This document shows, in pieces, positions 17,156-26,789 of a stretch of DNA of 64,000 bases. The notes under the pieces are model-generated. The model was not told the origin of the DNA. It saw nothing but the letters and a program-made list of their open reading frames with translations, and ran no database searches. Origin of the DNA: Streptomyces sp. NBC_00287 (lineage in GTDB: Bacteria > Actinomycetota > Actinomycetes > Streptomycetales > Streptomycetaceae); contig NZ_CP108053.1 of assembly GCF_036173105.1 (NCBI RefSeq), forward strand, positions 1,178,001-1,242,000, read 5' to 3'. Position 1 is the stretch's first letter. Each line of letters opens with the position of its first letter. The translations under genes were made by a program, and so were the position numbers.

Positions 17156-18063
17156 GGGGCCACCTCCCTGGGTGCGCCGTTGACTGTGCCTGGCACATCC
17201 CCGATCGTCTCCAGAGCCGTGAGGAAGCGTTCCGGTTGCTCGATCCGGGCCAGCCGGTGGAGCCATGCGAAGGCGACGGCGAAGAGGGCACCAATCAGCA
17301 ACAGGACCAACTGTCCGGCCGGGGTGTCGTACGGGGTCAAGAACACCGGGTTGAAGAGGACCAGGCCGCCGGCGAACAGCAGCGTGGTGCTCACGACCAC
17401 GCGCATCGTCGTACGAGCACGAGCCCGGCTCGCTTCGACACGCTGCCGCATCTCGACCTGGGCTCGCGCTGCCGATGCCAACTCACCAAGGACGATGGAG
17501 AGTTGGCGGGCCTGGTGTTCTGAGGCGAGGATCAAGGCGGCGATCACCAAGTCGGCCGCCGGGTCGGCCAGCTCGTCCGCGAGGCGCCGTAACGCCCTGG
17601 CGAGCCGTTGGCCACCGGCGAGCCTCACCGCAAGGGTCTGGACTTGCCGACGCACCGCCTTGGGCGCGGTGTGCGCGGTTGCCATGATGGCCTGTTCGAG
17701 ACCGGCAGCGGCGGCCAGTGTGTCGCGGAGCATCTCCGTCCAGCCGGCTATGCCTTCGACGCGCTCAGTCTCCTGGCGATTGGCGGCACTTCCGCCGAAG
17801 GCCCGTGGAAGAGTCCACGCCGCTCCCGCCGCCAACAGGCCAGCGACGGTCCAGCCTGTGATCAACGCCGTCACGAACCCCGCGAGCCCCGACCAGACCA
17901 GCCATCGCCCCCATTGATCGTGGAGCTGGAGAAGCCGCGGCACCCGAATCTGCCTCGAAGTTGCCGTTGAGTCGGAGGCTTTTCGGATCGAACGGATCAG
18001 CACCACGATCCCGGTACCGAAGCCGACGCCGAGAAGACCCAGTAAGGCGATGTATCCAGTCAT
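17152..18063 (-). CDS. tadB: Pilus inner-membrane platform protein TadB
   Basis: About 303 residues with an N-terminal membrane helix (YIALLGLLGVGFGTGIVVLI), a second hydrophobic region near 65-90, a T2SSF-type helical domain with the pattern GLEQAIMATAHTAP, and a C-terminal helix pair near 245-280. The ATG at 18063 overlaps the tadA stop (ATGA). It is the paralogue and partner of TadC. Confidence 0.85.
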   Translation of the reverse strand: MTGYIALLGLLGVGFGTGIVVLIRSIRKASDSTATSRQIRVPRLLQLHDQWGRWLVWSGLAGFVTALITGWTVAGLLAAGAAWTLPRAFGGSAANRQETERVEGIAGWTEMLRDTLAAAAGLEQAIMATAHTAPKAVRRQVQTLAVRLAGGQRLARALRRLADELADPAADLVIAALILASEHQARQLSIVLGELASAARAQVEMRQRVEASRARARTTMRVVVSTTLLFAGGLVLFNPVFLTPYDTPAGQLVLLLIGALFAVAFAWLHRLARIEQPERFLTALETIGDVPGTVNGAPREVAP

Positions 18064-19505
18064 GCGCTTCGCCACCAATGGTCGGCATGCAGCATGGCGG
18101 GGTCGAATCCTGCGGCGACGAGGTCCTCAAGCGTCTCCACACGCAGGGGGACACCGGGTACGGCACGTAGATCCGAGGCTGGGTGGAACACCTCATTGGA
18201 GACGATCTGCCTGTCGTCGGCGTCGACGACCTCACGAATTGAGGACACCACCCGTTGGCTGTGATCGTCCCGCGGCCTGTCCAGGTGGACGACGAAGTCC
18301 AGTGCGGACGCGACGAGCAAGTTCGTTGCCTCGAGGGGCAGGTGCTCGGGCCCTTGAACGGCGTATGCGGCCAGTTTCGTGAAGGCTCCACGGCTGGTGG
18401 AGGAGTGGAGGGTGCCCATGGAGCCGTCGTTGCCCTGGCTCATCGCGTTGCACATCGGGATCACCTCCGACCCGCGCACCTCTCCGACGATCACCCGGTC
18501 CGGCGACATGCGCAGCGCCCAGCGCACGAGTTCTGTCTGGCTCACAGCCCCCTGTCCCTCGATATTCGACTCGCGGGCCTGCATCGACACGACATCCGGA
18601 TGCGCCTTGGGATCGGCATCGAGGCCGAGTTCGAGGACATCCTCGATAGTGATCAGACGCTCCCACGGTGGGACCTCCGCTGCCAGCGCGCGGAGCATCG
18701 TCGTCTTGCCGATCCCGGTGCCACCGGTGACCAGGACGTTCTTGCGCGCCCGGACCACCGCTCCGAGGAACGACTCCAGGCCCCGGTCGATCGTGCCGGC
18801 CTGGCGTAGCTCGGCGAGGGTCACGCGTTGGAAGCGGTGCCGACGGATCGAGACCGAGGGACGTGGGGTCACCGCCATGACGGCGAAGACGCGTTCACCG
18901 CCTGGAAGTTGGAAGCTGACGCCCGGGCTGCCGCGGTCGAAGCGGCGCTCCTCCACTCCCGAGCGCGCCGCCAACCCTCGGATGAGGTCGATCAGTTCGG
19001 CGTCGGAGTCAACAACTGGGGGCAGGCGGTCACGTCGACCGTCGGCGTATCGGACGAAGACCCGGATGCCGTTGATGTTGATGTTCTCGATCTCGGGGTT
19101 TTTGAGGAGCGGCTCCAAGCCGCCCAGCCCGAGCACCTCGTTGACCACGGAGGCGATGACGAGTTGCTCGGCCTCCGGTTGCACGACCTCCTGGCCGTGC
19201 GTGAGCATCACCTGCGTGTGCTCCTCGGCGATGTCCACGAGGAGCTTCTCCACACGCGAGCGGCGCTCGGCTTCCGACATCGTGGGAAGGCCCTGGGCCT
19301 CGTCGGCTCGTATCTGCTCCGAGAGCCGCCTCGGTAACTCCTCCCTCAGCCTGCGTCGCAGCCATTCCGCCGGCGTGCCGAACGTCATGTCGGCGTCATC
19401 GAGTCTCGCAGGGCCCGTTGAGCCGTTGCCTATTGCTTGCAGTCCAGACGGTGTGCCCGAGGAGATGACACCGCCGTACGAGGCAGGTCCGCCCGGGTCC
19501 GTCAT
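18060..19505 (-). CDS. tadA: Pilus assembly ATPase TadA/CpaF
   Basis: A 481-residue hexameric secretion ATPase. Walker A is VTGGTGIGKTTML near residue 260, the Asp box is LITIEDVLELGL, and the Walker B region is DRVIVGEVRGSEV. An N-terminal helical domain precedes the ATPase core, as in CpaF. The ATG at 19505 overlaps the stop of the TadZ-like gene; an ATG at 19523 lies inside that gene. It powers extension, and perhaps retraction, of the Flp pilus. Confidence 0.92.
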   Translation of the reverse strand: MTDPGGPASYGGVISSGTPSGLQAIGNGSTGPARLDDADMTFGTPAEWLRRRLREELPRRLSEQIRADEAQGLPTMSEAERRSRVEKLLVDIAEEHTQVMLTHGQEVVQPEAEQLVIASVVNEVLGLGGLEPLLKNPEIENININGIRVFVRYADGRRDRLPPVVDSDAELIDLIRGLAARSGVEERRFDRGSPGVSFQLPGGERVFAVMAVTPRPSVSIRRHRFQRVTLAELRQAGTIDRGLESFLGAVVRARKNVLVTGGTGIGKTTMLRALAAEVPPWERLITIEDVLELGLDADPKAHPDVVSMQARESNIEGQGAVSQTELVRWALRMSPDRVIVGEVRGSEVIPMCNAMSQGNDGSMGTLHSSTSRGAFTKLAAYAVQGPEHLPLEATNLLVASALDFVVHLDRPRDDHSQRVVSSIREVVDADDRQIVSNEVFHPASDLRAVPGVPLRVETLEDLVAAGFDPAMLHADHWWRSA

Positions 19506-20320
19506 CGCGGTGCCCCTTTCCATGGAGTTCGAACGACATTCCGTTCCGCGGTGGACGAACGAGGTTTTACGGAATATGCGGCGTCTGGCCTCTCCTCTGA
19601 CACGGAGGCACGAGAAGCTGCTGCGTCCGCCAGCCCCGTCAGGGTCCGTCCCAGCAGTGACTTGGCTGGCCCAGTACGCCGCTTGGTCCGCCCGGACAAG
19701 GCAGCAGCGCCCGCACGGTCGTACGGAAGTCGACCCAGGACCTCGATGCCGAGCGTCCGGACGACTTCTCTGGAGGGGTAGCCATCACCCACCAGGACGA
19801 AGGAGGAGCGAGGGGACCAACGCCGGACCCGGTCCAGGCTGACGGCCAGATGGGACAGGCCGTCATCGTGTGCCCGTACGAGGACCAGCGCCAGGTCCGC
19901 GATCCTCACAACGTCCAGCGCCGCGGAGCCGGGAGCGATGCGCCCGCAGTCGGCAATCACCACCGACCCCGGACGATCACCTACACGACGCAGCGGCGTC
20001 TCTCCAACCCCGGTGATCTGTGCCAGCGCCGCAGATGCCTGCTCGGCACCAGCTGGTCCGACGACGACAGGAAGACCACCAGGAAGCCGTTGCGTGTGCT
20101 GCCAGAGCAGTCCGGGCGGGGTCTCGTGGCGCGACGCGGCGGCGAGGGTCACCAGGCCGGGCGTCATGTCCAGGCGGTAGCGGGCGAGCAGGTCGCCGCC
20201 AGCCGGATCGCATTCCACGACGACGGGGCTCTCTTCGGCCGGCCATCCGGATGCCAGGCCCAGCGCGGCGGTCGTCACGCCGGGGGATCCCTTCAAGCTG
20301 TAGAGGGCGATCAGGGTCAC
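19502..20320 (-). CDS. TadZ/CpaE-like ParA-type ATPase
   Basis: A 272-residue MinD/ParA-fold protein. The N-terminus MTLIALYSLKGSPGVTTAAL is a deviant Walker A in which the usual Lys-Gly-Gly pattern and the last Lys are altered (SPGVTT), common among TadZ proteins that bind ATP but hydrolyse it poorly. Later motifs SVVIADCGRI and ALVLVRAHDD match Walker A' and the fold core. It probably places the pilus machine in the cell. It overlaps both neighbours by four bases. Confidence 0.8.
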   Translation of the reverse strand: MTLIALYSLKGSPGVTTAALGLASGWPAEESPVVVECDPAGGDLLARYRLDMTPGLVTLAAASRHETPPGLLWQHTQRLPGGLPVVVGPAGAEQASAALAQITGVGETPLRRVGDRPGSVVIADCGRIAPGSAALDVVRIADLALVLVRAHDDGLSHLAVSLDRVRRWSPRSSFVLVGDGYPSREVVRTLGIEVLGRLPYDRAGAAALSGRTKRRTGPAKSLLGRTLTGLADAAASRASVSEERPDAAYSVKPRSSTAERNVVRTPWKGAPR

Positions 20321-21027
20321 TCCCCTCCCCCCTCGACTACGACGAGGCTGATCCGGTCGGAGGGCTTCGCGGCCAGCTCACGTGCGTCGGCCTCCGCCAT
20401 CTGGAGGGAGACCTCCGTAAGTCGTTCGCCGGCGTTCGCATGTACGTCCGTCACCGTGGCGCGCCAGGCGGACGATCCGGCCTTTCGCGCTCCGGTCGCC
20501 GCATCAGTCGAGGCGGCGACCACGGTGACCCAGGCGCCCGCGCGCAGTTCATGCGGGTATTGGCCGGCCTTCAGCGCCACCGCGGCCACGGCCTGGCCGA
20601 CCGGCGGAGTCCTCGGTGCGCCGAGCACGTCCTTCGTCAGCAATGTCCCGGCGGGCAGCGTGTAGGCGGCGCTCCGTCCCACCACGTCGGGTCTTGACCG
20701 GGCGGAAATCGCCGCGAGGTTGCTGTCGGCAGAAACGCTGATGTCGTGCAGGTCCTGCTCCGACAGCTTCTGTCCGACGGTCACGGGCCCGGCCAGAACG
20801 AGCACGCTCTCTCGGTCCGAGATGTGCGTGGCCGCCACCACGCCTCCGGCTGCGCATCCGAGGACGAGGAGCACGCCCAACAGCAGGTACGGCAGGCTCC
20901 GGTTCCGGGAGGCCGCGATCAGCCGTCCAGGGGTTGGAACGTCACGGCGTCGGGTCCAACGCCCGGCCTCATATGTGCCAGCCGCGGTATCAGGGGCCGT
21001 ATGGGCTGGCCCGCGGGAACTCATCAA
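20317..21027 (-). CDS. CpaB-like SAF-domain protein
   Basis: A 236-residue protein with one membrane segment near residues 47-68 (LPYLLLGVLLVLGCAAGGVV) and an extracytoplasmic SAF domain (VLVLAGPVTVGQKLSEQDL onwards). This is the usual RcpC/CpaB partner of the secretion channel in Tad systems. Actinobacteria lack an outer membrane, so it may contact the cell wall instead. It overlaps the TadZ-like gene start. Confidence 0.75.
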   Translation of the reverse strand: MMSSRGPAHTAPDTAAGTYEAGRWTRRRDVPTPGRLIAASRNRSLPYLLLGVLLVLGCAAGGVVAATHISDRESVLVLAGPVTVGQKLSEQDLHDISVSADSNLAAISARSRPDVVGRSAAYTLPAGTLLTKDVLGAPRTPPVGQAVAAVALKAGQYPHELRAGAWVTVVAASTDAATGARKAGSSAWRATVTDVHANAGERLTEVSLQMAEADARELAAKPSDRISLVVVEGGGE

Positions 21028-21047
21028 CTACCTCCTCGGCGTCGGAA

Positions 21048-22091
21048 TCAACCCTCGTTATTCAGGGCCTGGCTCTCGGCCACTCGAAAGGCGGCGTACG
21101 ACGTCGTCGTCAGGCCGGGAAAGACACCGCTCTCGCCGGCACCGGCCCACGTCACCGCCCAGTGCACGGTTGCCGACACCGGGAACGCGCTGCTCCGTTG
21201 CCCGGCGGACGATGTGCGGTAGGTATGGCCGCAGTCCGGCGACTCGCCCTGAGGGCCCCCAGGAGTCCGCGACTTACCGGCCGAGCCGTACGGGGTACCG
21301 GGGCCGTCACACCGCACGGTGCTGCCGTCACCCATCGCCCACTCCACTCTCGCGGGACGAGCCACGGCTCTTACCGAGACGCCGGGCACCGAGGCGACGG
21401 CCGACACCGGCCCCCAGGCACCGTCGTCCAGCCACAACCACGTGGGCAGGCCGACAAGTTGGTCGCCCTCCGGGTTCGCCTCGATCTGCGGGGACGGGAG
21501 CCTCAACTGATCGTGCGCCATTTGGGCCAACTGGGCCGGACTGGGTTGCGGAGCGGCGGCTTCAGCCTCTGGTGCATCGGGGATCCACACGGGCGGCCGA
21601 TACAGCGCGTCACGCACGCCTCCGGCGGCGCACTTGTACACGTACCAGGCTCCGGACTCCCCCGGTTGCGGATCGGCCACGGGCACTGGAGGGCTGGACG
21701 TGTCAGAGGGGTATACGGCCATCTGCGCCGGGGCCATTCCACCCGGCGGGGCGTTGTACGAGGTCTGCACAAGCGTAGGTGGGGGCGTGTAGTCGCTGCG
21801 CTCATAGGAGCAGTTCGCTCGATTCAGGTCCGGGTTCCGGTACGTCGGCGCCTTCTGGCCTTCGCCTCCGCCCCCGCTCCCGCCCGTCCCGCCCCTGTCC
21901 GACGGCGCCCCACGCCCGTCGTGCCGCGGGGCGCCGCCCTGACCGCCCGACCCAGCGGACAGTTCGCAACCGGGAAGTGGGTTCTGAGAGCAGTCCGCTG
22001 CTCCCCACCCGTCGCCGGCGGCGGCCGTACCCGCTCCGGCTAATACGACAGTCAGCGACAGGCCGACGAGACCTGCGGATCGCCTCAGCAT
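21048..22091 (-). CDS. Secreted protein of the Tad locus, function unknown
   Basis: 347 residues with a Sec signal peptide (residues 1-25, ending GTAAAGDG). A Gly/Arg/Pro-rich low-complexity stretch at about 45-75 is followed by a folded domain with paired Cys (residues near 36, 42, 88 and 165). A C-terminal part near 270-340 ends in a beta-rich pattern. Such proteins regularly sit beside CpaB-like genes in Streptomyces. The name ATP/GTP-binding protein is sometimes carried by relatives, but I see no P-loop. It could be a surface-exposed pilus accessory protein. Confidence 0.65.
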   Translation of the reverse strand: MLRRSAGLVGLSLTVVLAGAGTAAAGDGWGAADCSQNPLPGCELSAGSGGQGGAPRHDGRGAPSDRGGTGGSGGGGEGQKAPTYRNPDLNRANCSYERSDYTPPPTLVQTSYNAPPGGMAPAQMAVYPSDTSSPPVPVADPQPGESGAWYVYKCAAGGVRDALYRPPVWIPDAPEAEAAAPQPSPAQLAQMAHDQLRLPSPQIEANPEGDQLVGLPTWLWLDDGAWGPVSAVASVPGVSVRAVARPARVEWAMGDGSTVRCDGPGTPYGSAGKSRTPGGPQGESPDCGHTYRTSSAGQRSSAFPVSATVHWAVTWAGAGESGVFPGLTTTSYAAFRVAESQALNNEG

Positions 22092-22693
22092 GATCCCAGC
22101 CTCTCGACGGCGAAGCGCGTCACCTTCCAGGTGCCGTCTTCCATTCGCTTCACCTCGGCCGTGATGGCTCGTCGGCCACCTGGCTCGTCGTCCGCGAGCT
22201 CCCCGGTGTCCTTCCGGTACTGCAACCAGTCCGTGGAGTCCCCGCAGTCCGAGATCATCACGGTGCTCGGCCGTGCCGACGGGCTGGCCAACGTGACCTC
22301 TGGATGGTTCTTCGGCCCTCCCTTGCTGACCAACCCATTGCGGTGATCGGCATACAGCACGCGGGACATCACGGACAGCGCGTCACCGGTGGCGTGCGTA
22401 GCAAGTTTCGGTGACCTCCAGTCCGAGGTTCGCCCTGCCTGAGCCATGTCCTGCCACATCGCGACGTAGGCCGCCTTGGCTTGCTCCTTGGCGGCGTACG
22501 CCAGCGGCACAGAGGACGGCAAGCCGGAGGTCGTCCCGCTCTCGGCCCTGCCGGAGGTTGCATCGCCGCTGGCCGGCTCGGAACCTGTCGTGCCGGAGGC
22601 GCTGCAACTGGCGAGCAGCAGGGCGGTTGTAGCGCCCCAGCCGGTCACAACTGCGCGCCATCTGGTGCGAGCGCCTACTCCTATGGACGTCAC
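22085..22693 (-). CDS. Lipoprotein of the Tad locus, function unknown
   Basis: About 202 residues. The N-terminus has Arg residues, a hydrophobic core and the lipobox LLLASC, followed by a Ser/Thr/Gly-rich tether. The C-terminal domain has a compact NTF2-like look (WQDMAQAGRTSDWRSPKLATHATGDAL would span the first helix and loop, here shortened). I prefer the GTG at 22693; a TTG at 22711 is also in frame. It is the first gene of the pilus operon, and its stop overlaps the next start by seven bases. The role is unknown. Confidence 0.65.
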   Translation of the reverse strand: MTSIGVGARTRWRAVVTGWGATTALLLASCSASGTTGSEPASGDATSGRAESGTTSGLPSSVPLAYAAKEQAKAAYVAMWQDMAQAGRTSDWRSPKLATHATGDALSVMSRVLYADHRNGLVSKGGPKNHPEVTLASPSARPSTVMISDCGDSTDWLQYRKDTGELADDEPGGRRAITAEVKRMEDGTWKVTRFAVERLGSC

Positions 22694-22852
22694 GAACTCA
22701 TCACCCCGCAAGAGCTGTCGACAAGGCCGCCCGGGGAATGGGCGGGCTTTACGTCTACAGCGGGGATTCGTTCCTATTGCAAGGTGCGAACGTGGTCCGA
22801 CATCTAGGTAGGAGCGACCACTTGACCCACTCTTTACCTTCGATGGAAGGGC

Positions 22853-23575
22853 TCAGCGTCCCTTACGCGCCTCAAGGGCCGGAATCGCGGCAACTTTCGC
22901 CGCGTCGAGGTGGTTCCAGAGGATGCCGGCCGGGCGGAACGGCGAGCTGCACGTGATGACCTCGTCCGGTGTGACGATCACATCCACGTTGACGTCGTGC
23001 TCTGTCGTCGGGATGGGCGTGTCAATCACCTGGAGCTCATGGACAGTGGTGACGATAAGCGTGTCGGCGTTGACCAGTCCGGCCTCACTCAGCAGGGCGA
23101 ACTCGATGTCGGAGTAGCCCGCACCTTTGCCGATGCGCGCGCCGGAGCGGTTGACCGCGACGCTGCCGAGGACCACGACGTCGATGGGGCGCAGTGCGTC
23201 GACGTCGGCGGTCGGGGCGACGGTCGACGCAACTCGGCTGGTGGCCGCCTCGTACGGGGGAACATCGAGGGCGGTCGGATCGAGGACGTAGAAGGGCTTG
23301 GCCGTGGCCAGCTTCGGTACCGCCATGTAGAGGACCTTGCCGTCCGCTAGGGCGCGTGCACGTACCGGCAACTGAGCCTTGTCCGGAACCGCCTTGATCA
23401 CCCTGGCGCTTTTCCAGGCATCCAGTTCCGCGAGACGGTCCGCTGCTTCCTCGGCGCCCTTGAAGTGGGGGATGCGTCCGTGCGCCGTGTCGTTGTGGAC
23501 TGCGCCGGCCGCGTCGAGGGCATCCCATACCTCAGTCCGTACGCGTTGCTTCGCCTTGTCGTGCGTCGCGGCCAC
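22853..23575 (-). CDS. 5-formyltetrahydrofolate cyclo-ligase family protein
   Basis: A 240-residue protein of the MTHFS family, which uses ATP to turn 5-formyl-THF into 5,10-methenyl-THF. Family features are visible: the basic N-terminus, ALADGKVLYMAVP, the conserved GSVAVNRSGARIGKGAGYSDIE segment (shown here in part: GARIGKGAGYSDIEFALL) with the substrate-binding Gly-Lys-Gly-x-Gly-Tyr, and TIVTTVHELQV-like text near the end. The GTG start follows GAGGAG. It lies 16 bases after a helix-turn-helix regulator gene in the same orientation. A folate enzyme here fits supply of methylene-THF to the thymidylate-synthase-like enzyme 6.5 kb away; that link is inference. Confidence 0.82.
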   Translation of the reverse strand: MAATHDKAKQRVRTEVWDALDAAGAVHNDTAHGRIPHFKGAEEAADRLAELDAWKSARVIKAVPDKAQLPVRARALADGKVLYMAVPKLATAKPFYVLDPTALDVPPYEAATSRVASTVAPTADVDALRPIDVVVLGSVAVNRSGARIGKGAGYSDIEFALLSEAGLVNADTLIVTTVHELQVIDTPIPTTEHDVNVDVIVTPDEVITCSSPFRPAGILWNHLDAAKVAAIPALEARKGR

Positions 23576-23591
23576 GAGGGGCTCTCCTCAC

Positions 23592-24749
23592 CTAGGCCGT
23601 GGCCATGAGCGCGAACAAGCGGTCATGGACATCGGCGACGATCGTCTCCTGCCTCCACGGCCGTAGTTCCCGGGCCGCTGTGAAGACAACGTTCAGTCCT
23701 CCACCACCTCGGGTCTGCTCCAGTTCGGCGATCGCCTCGGTTATGGCGACCACGGCGCCATCGACCTCACGCTGGCGGATGTAGGCGAGCGTAAGGTTTC
23801 CGAGCACGATTGCGCGTGACTTTCGGCGATCTTGGAGCTCTGCGGCTGTCGTCTCCAGGATCCGCTGGGCACGCCGATGCTGGCCGAGGGACAGGTAGCA
23901 CGATCCGGCAAGCCGACCGAACTGCGTTGAGGAGACCAGGTCCGCCGCGGCGTCGATCGCATCGGTCCGTTCCAGCTGGTGCTGGGCGTCGGCCAGTGCC
24001 TGCTCGCAGTCGCTCGCCTCACCCAGCATGGCGTGCGCCTCGCCGGCGTGCAGGAGCGCCAGTCCTGTCACCGCTGGGCTCGTCGACCGCGCCGTGTCCG
24101 CGGCGCGCAGAGCCAGGTCCAGGCCACCTCGCGGATCTTGGGCGCCGTAGAGTGCGACGTAGCTCGTCCTCAAGAGGGCATGACCCTCCAAGGTGTGATC
24201 GCGCAGGCGTCGGGCGATCGTCGCGCTGCGGTCGTAGTAGTTGCGTGCTGTCGCGTGGTCGCGCCGCTGCGAGGCATCCCAGACCAGTTGGCCCATGAGA
24301 GTGCAAGCGTCAGCCTGCAAGGACAGCAGCTCCCGCTCCGCTCGCCCTCGGCGAGTCTGCCGGGTCATGAAAGTGATGGTGTTGAGCTGCTCGCCACCTT
24401 CAGCCAGGAGGCTGGCCGAGGGGTCGTGGTCGTACCTGGCGGCGAGGCCGTCGAATTCGTGGCGCAGCTCGGCCGCAGTGGTCAGAGTGGTCACTGCCCG
24501 CTCGTGCCCGGATTCTCGGCCCTGCGTGCCCAAGGGGTCAGGGACGTCCGACAACAGCTCGTTCAACTCGTCAACCGAGATGTCCAGTTCCGCGGCCAGC
24601 CGCGGGCGCATCCACGGCTGCGGAGACGCGGTGCCCGCGTCCCAGCGCACGACCGTGGAGCGGTCCACGCCCAGGCGCTCGGCCAGGGCTTCCTGAGTCA
24701 GGCCAACGATTCGGCGTCGCTCAGCGAGACGCGACCGTCTGCGTGCCAT
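23592..24749 (-). CDS. Helix-turn-helix regulator with TPR-like C-terminus
   Basis: About 385 residues. An XRE-type helix-turn-helix occupies residues 1-60 (RIVGLTQEALAERLGVDRST), followed by a long helical region of TPR-like repeats ending near residue 380. Streptomyces regulators of this build respond to small signals or peptides and often lie beside the genes they control. The ATG at 24749 follows AGGAG; the open frame extends further up to 24800 without a better site. It is co-transcribed with the cyclo-ligase gene downstream. Confidence 0.8.
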   Translation of the reverse strand: MARRRSRLAERRRIVGLTQEALAERLGVDRSTVVRWDAGTASPQPWMRPRLAAELDISVDELNELLSDVPDPLGTQGRESGHERAVTTLTTAAELRHEFDGLAARYDHDPSASLLAEGGEQLNTITFMTRQTRRGRAERELLSLQADACTLMGQLVWDASQRRDHATARNYYDRSATIARRLRDHTLEGHALLRTSYVALYGAQDPRGGLDLALRAADTARSTSPAVTGLALLHAGEAHAMLGEASDCEQALADAQHQLERTDAIDAAADLVSSTQFGRLAGSCYLSLGQHRRAQRILETTAAELQDRRKSRAIVLGNLTLAYIRQREVDGAVVAITEAIAELEQTRGGGGLNVVFTAARELRPWRQETIVADVHDRLFALMATA

Positions 24750-24959
24750 ATCTCCTGACCCCCGGTTTCCTACTTCTCGATTCCCAAGCCCTCTGGTCAC
24801 GGCCTCTGTTGCGTCGGGGATGCATCACTGATGCATCCATTCTGCTCTGGGAAGGCGGCAGTTGGCCCGGTTGTGTGGAGTTCGGCATTCCTCCCTGATG
24901 AAGGGCCACGACCGATGACTGAGTACGCATCCGTTGGTGCTCCTCCCCTACGAGGGCGG

Positions 24960-26096
24960 CTACGCAGCCATCTCTCCGCGGATGCGATCCAGTGCCCGCG
25001 TGGCGGCCTCATGCGCAGAGGGCAGTTCCGTCCGCGTGGCCCGCATGATGCGCTGCAATTGGTGCGGGAGGTTCTGCATCACCGCTTCCCGGACAGCGAC
25101 GTCCAGGGACTCCGCCGCGCCGCTGCGATCACCGGCGAGAAGCTGGACGTGCGCCACGGTGACCAGCTGGATGACGTGCCATTGCGGTGCCACGGTCGTG
25201 GTGGGCGTGGGCCGGTGTTCCACCAGCCGTATGGCAGCGCTCGTACGGCCGGTCGCCACCAGGCCTCGCAACCGAATCTCGTACAGCGAGAACGGGTTGA
25301 ACAAGCTGGTGTGTTCCACGGACGAAATCAGAGCCTCCGTTTCCCTCATCACCCGGTCGAACAGCTCACCGTTGCCGAGTGCGCCGGCCGCGCGCGCCAG
25401 CAGCGGCAGGGCGGCGGCACGTCCATCGACGTCCGGAGCCAATGCTGCGGCCCGGCACAGCCGTTGCACAGCAGCGCCCCGGAGCCGGGCCTTGCGCAGC
25501 TCGTTCCCGTGCATGCGCAGGGCGTACGACGTCATGGCCGGGTCTTCGAAGTAGTCGACGAGGGCGAGGGCTTTCGCCGTCCAATGGGCAGCGGTGCTCA
25601 GCCTCTCCTCCGGCAGGACGTTGCCCAGCGCCACACCCAGCCCGACGCGCGCTCGGGCCAGCAAATGGAGAACGTCTCGTTCCGCGTGTCCGTCCTCGAC
25701 TCGGGCTTCGAGACGGCTGACCAGCGGCCAGAGCTCGGAGACTGCCTCAGCTGCGTGGCCGGACTGGCGGGCGAGTTCGGCAAGCCGGACCGTGGATTCG
25801 CCGAACTGAAGCATCGCCCGGTGGTCGGTGTCGGCCGCGTCCGTCACGCCGAGCACGTGGGGTGGCAGCTGCAGTCGATCGCAGAGGTGGCGCCGGGAGC
25901 TGATGTCCTCCAGGCTCCGTTTCCCGAGTTCGAGGGCGGAGATGTAGGTCTTGTCGTATCCCAGGAGTTCACCGAGGCCGGTCTGGTTAAGGCCGTGCAC
26001 TCGGCGGTAGAAACGCAGGATCCCGCCCAAGTCCCGGCTGGACAGGAGCAGTTCGGCCTGCGGGGTGGCCCAATGCCACTGGGCGAGGCGTGTCAC
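24960..26096 (-). CDS. Second helix-turn-helix regulator with TPR-like C-terminus
   Basis: About 378 residues: an XRE helix-turn-helix at about 20-75 ([20 protein letters not shown]) and TPR-like helices to the end. I chose the GTG at 26096 because GGGAGG lies four bases upstream; a GTG at 26144 would add 16 residues. It is the gene after the NUDIX gene on the same strand. Two regulators of this class plus the dioxygenase operon opposite suggest control of the metabolic cluster. Confidence 0.78.
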   Translation of the reverse strand: MTRLAQWHWATPQAELLLSSRDLGGILRFYRRVHGLNQTGLGELLGYDKTYISALELGKRSLEDISSRRHLCDRLQLPPHVLGVTDAADTDHRAMLQFGESTVRLAELARQSGHAAEAVSELWPLVSRLEARVEDGHAERDVLHLLARARVGLGVALGNVLPEERLSTAAHWTAKALALVDYFEDPAMTSYALRMHGNELRKARLRGAAVQRLCRAAALAPDVDGRAAALPLLARAAGALGNGELFDRVMRETEALISSVEHTSLFNPFSLYEIRLRGLVATGRTSAAIRLVEHRPTPTTTVAPQWHVIQLVTVAHVQLLAGDRSGAAESLDVAVREAVMQNLPHQLQRIMRATRTELPSAHEAATRALDRIRGEMAA

Positions 26097-26150
26097 CGAG
26101 CCTCCCACCACGTCAGCGCCCTCCGCGAGGGGCCTTCCGGCCACAGGCGC

Positions 26151-26621
26151 CTACTGCCGCTCGTAGTCATCCCGGGCCGATGCGGTGCCTCGTCGGTACC
26201 AGGCATCAATGGCTTGCTTGTATCCGTTCGGCATCCTCAGTCCCGGCACTTCGTCAGCGGTGAACAGGCCGAGCTGCTTGTGCTCGTGACTGACGACCGG
26301 CGGCCGGTCGCGGGTCAGCACGGCACAGCCGTAGGTAACGATCAACACCCTGCGCCCCGGAATCGGCTCGTAGATCCACACACCGCCATCGATCAAAGGA
26401 CCGGCCTTCACCGCCCAGCCGGTCTCCTCCTCGATCTCCCGCTGGAGTGCAGCCTCCGGACTGGTGTCAGCCGGTACGGACCCGTCCGCGCTTCCGGTTT
26501 CAAGGCGCCCGCCGGGCAGCTCCCACTCGTCACGTTCGTTCTTCAGCAGCAGAACGCGGTCCTGCGCGTCGAGTGCGACGCCCTTCACGGAGACGGGCCA
26601 GAGGGGCGGGGTGTACGTCAT
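26151..26621 (-). CDS. NUDIX hydrolase
   Basis: A 156-residue NUDIX protein. The Nudix box is complete and starts GGRLETGS, with EAALQREIEEETGW carrying the metal-binding REXXEE pattern. An insertion of about eight residues (ADGSVPAD) lies inside the box. The family hydrolyses nucleoside diphosphates linked to another group, including nucleotide sugars and modified NTPs. It is divergent from the dioxygenase operon across a 168-base gap that should hold both promoters. The ATG at 26621 was chosen; GTG at 26624 is equally possible. Confidence 0.85.
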   Translation of the reverse strand: MTYTPPLWPVSVKGVALDAQDRVLLLKNERDEWELPGGRLETGSADGSVPADTSPEAALQREIEEETGWAVKAGPLIDGGVWIYEPIPGRRVLIVTYGCAVLTRDRPPVVSHEHKQLGLFTADEVPGLRMPNGYKQAIDAWYRRGTASARDDYERQ

Positions 26622-26789
26622 CACGGTCCTAGTCCTGCGGTGTACGTCCCGGGCTTTCGGAACGTAGCACGGCCCGCCCAACACAACGCCGACCCAGGCG
26701 AATTGCCCGAGTCGACAATCAGTCGCTTTACCCCACTCCTCGCGGCTCCCCAATCTGACCGCACCGACCTCGCTCGAAGGAGTACCGCG

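Noticed and set aside
24831..26789. Long plus-strand frame that runs from 24831 into the dioxygenase gene
   Set aside because: The part before 26790 is opposite two regulator genes and the NUDIX gene and has no motif; the dioxygenase has its own ATG and ribosome binding site.
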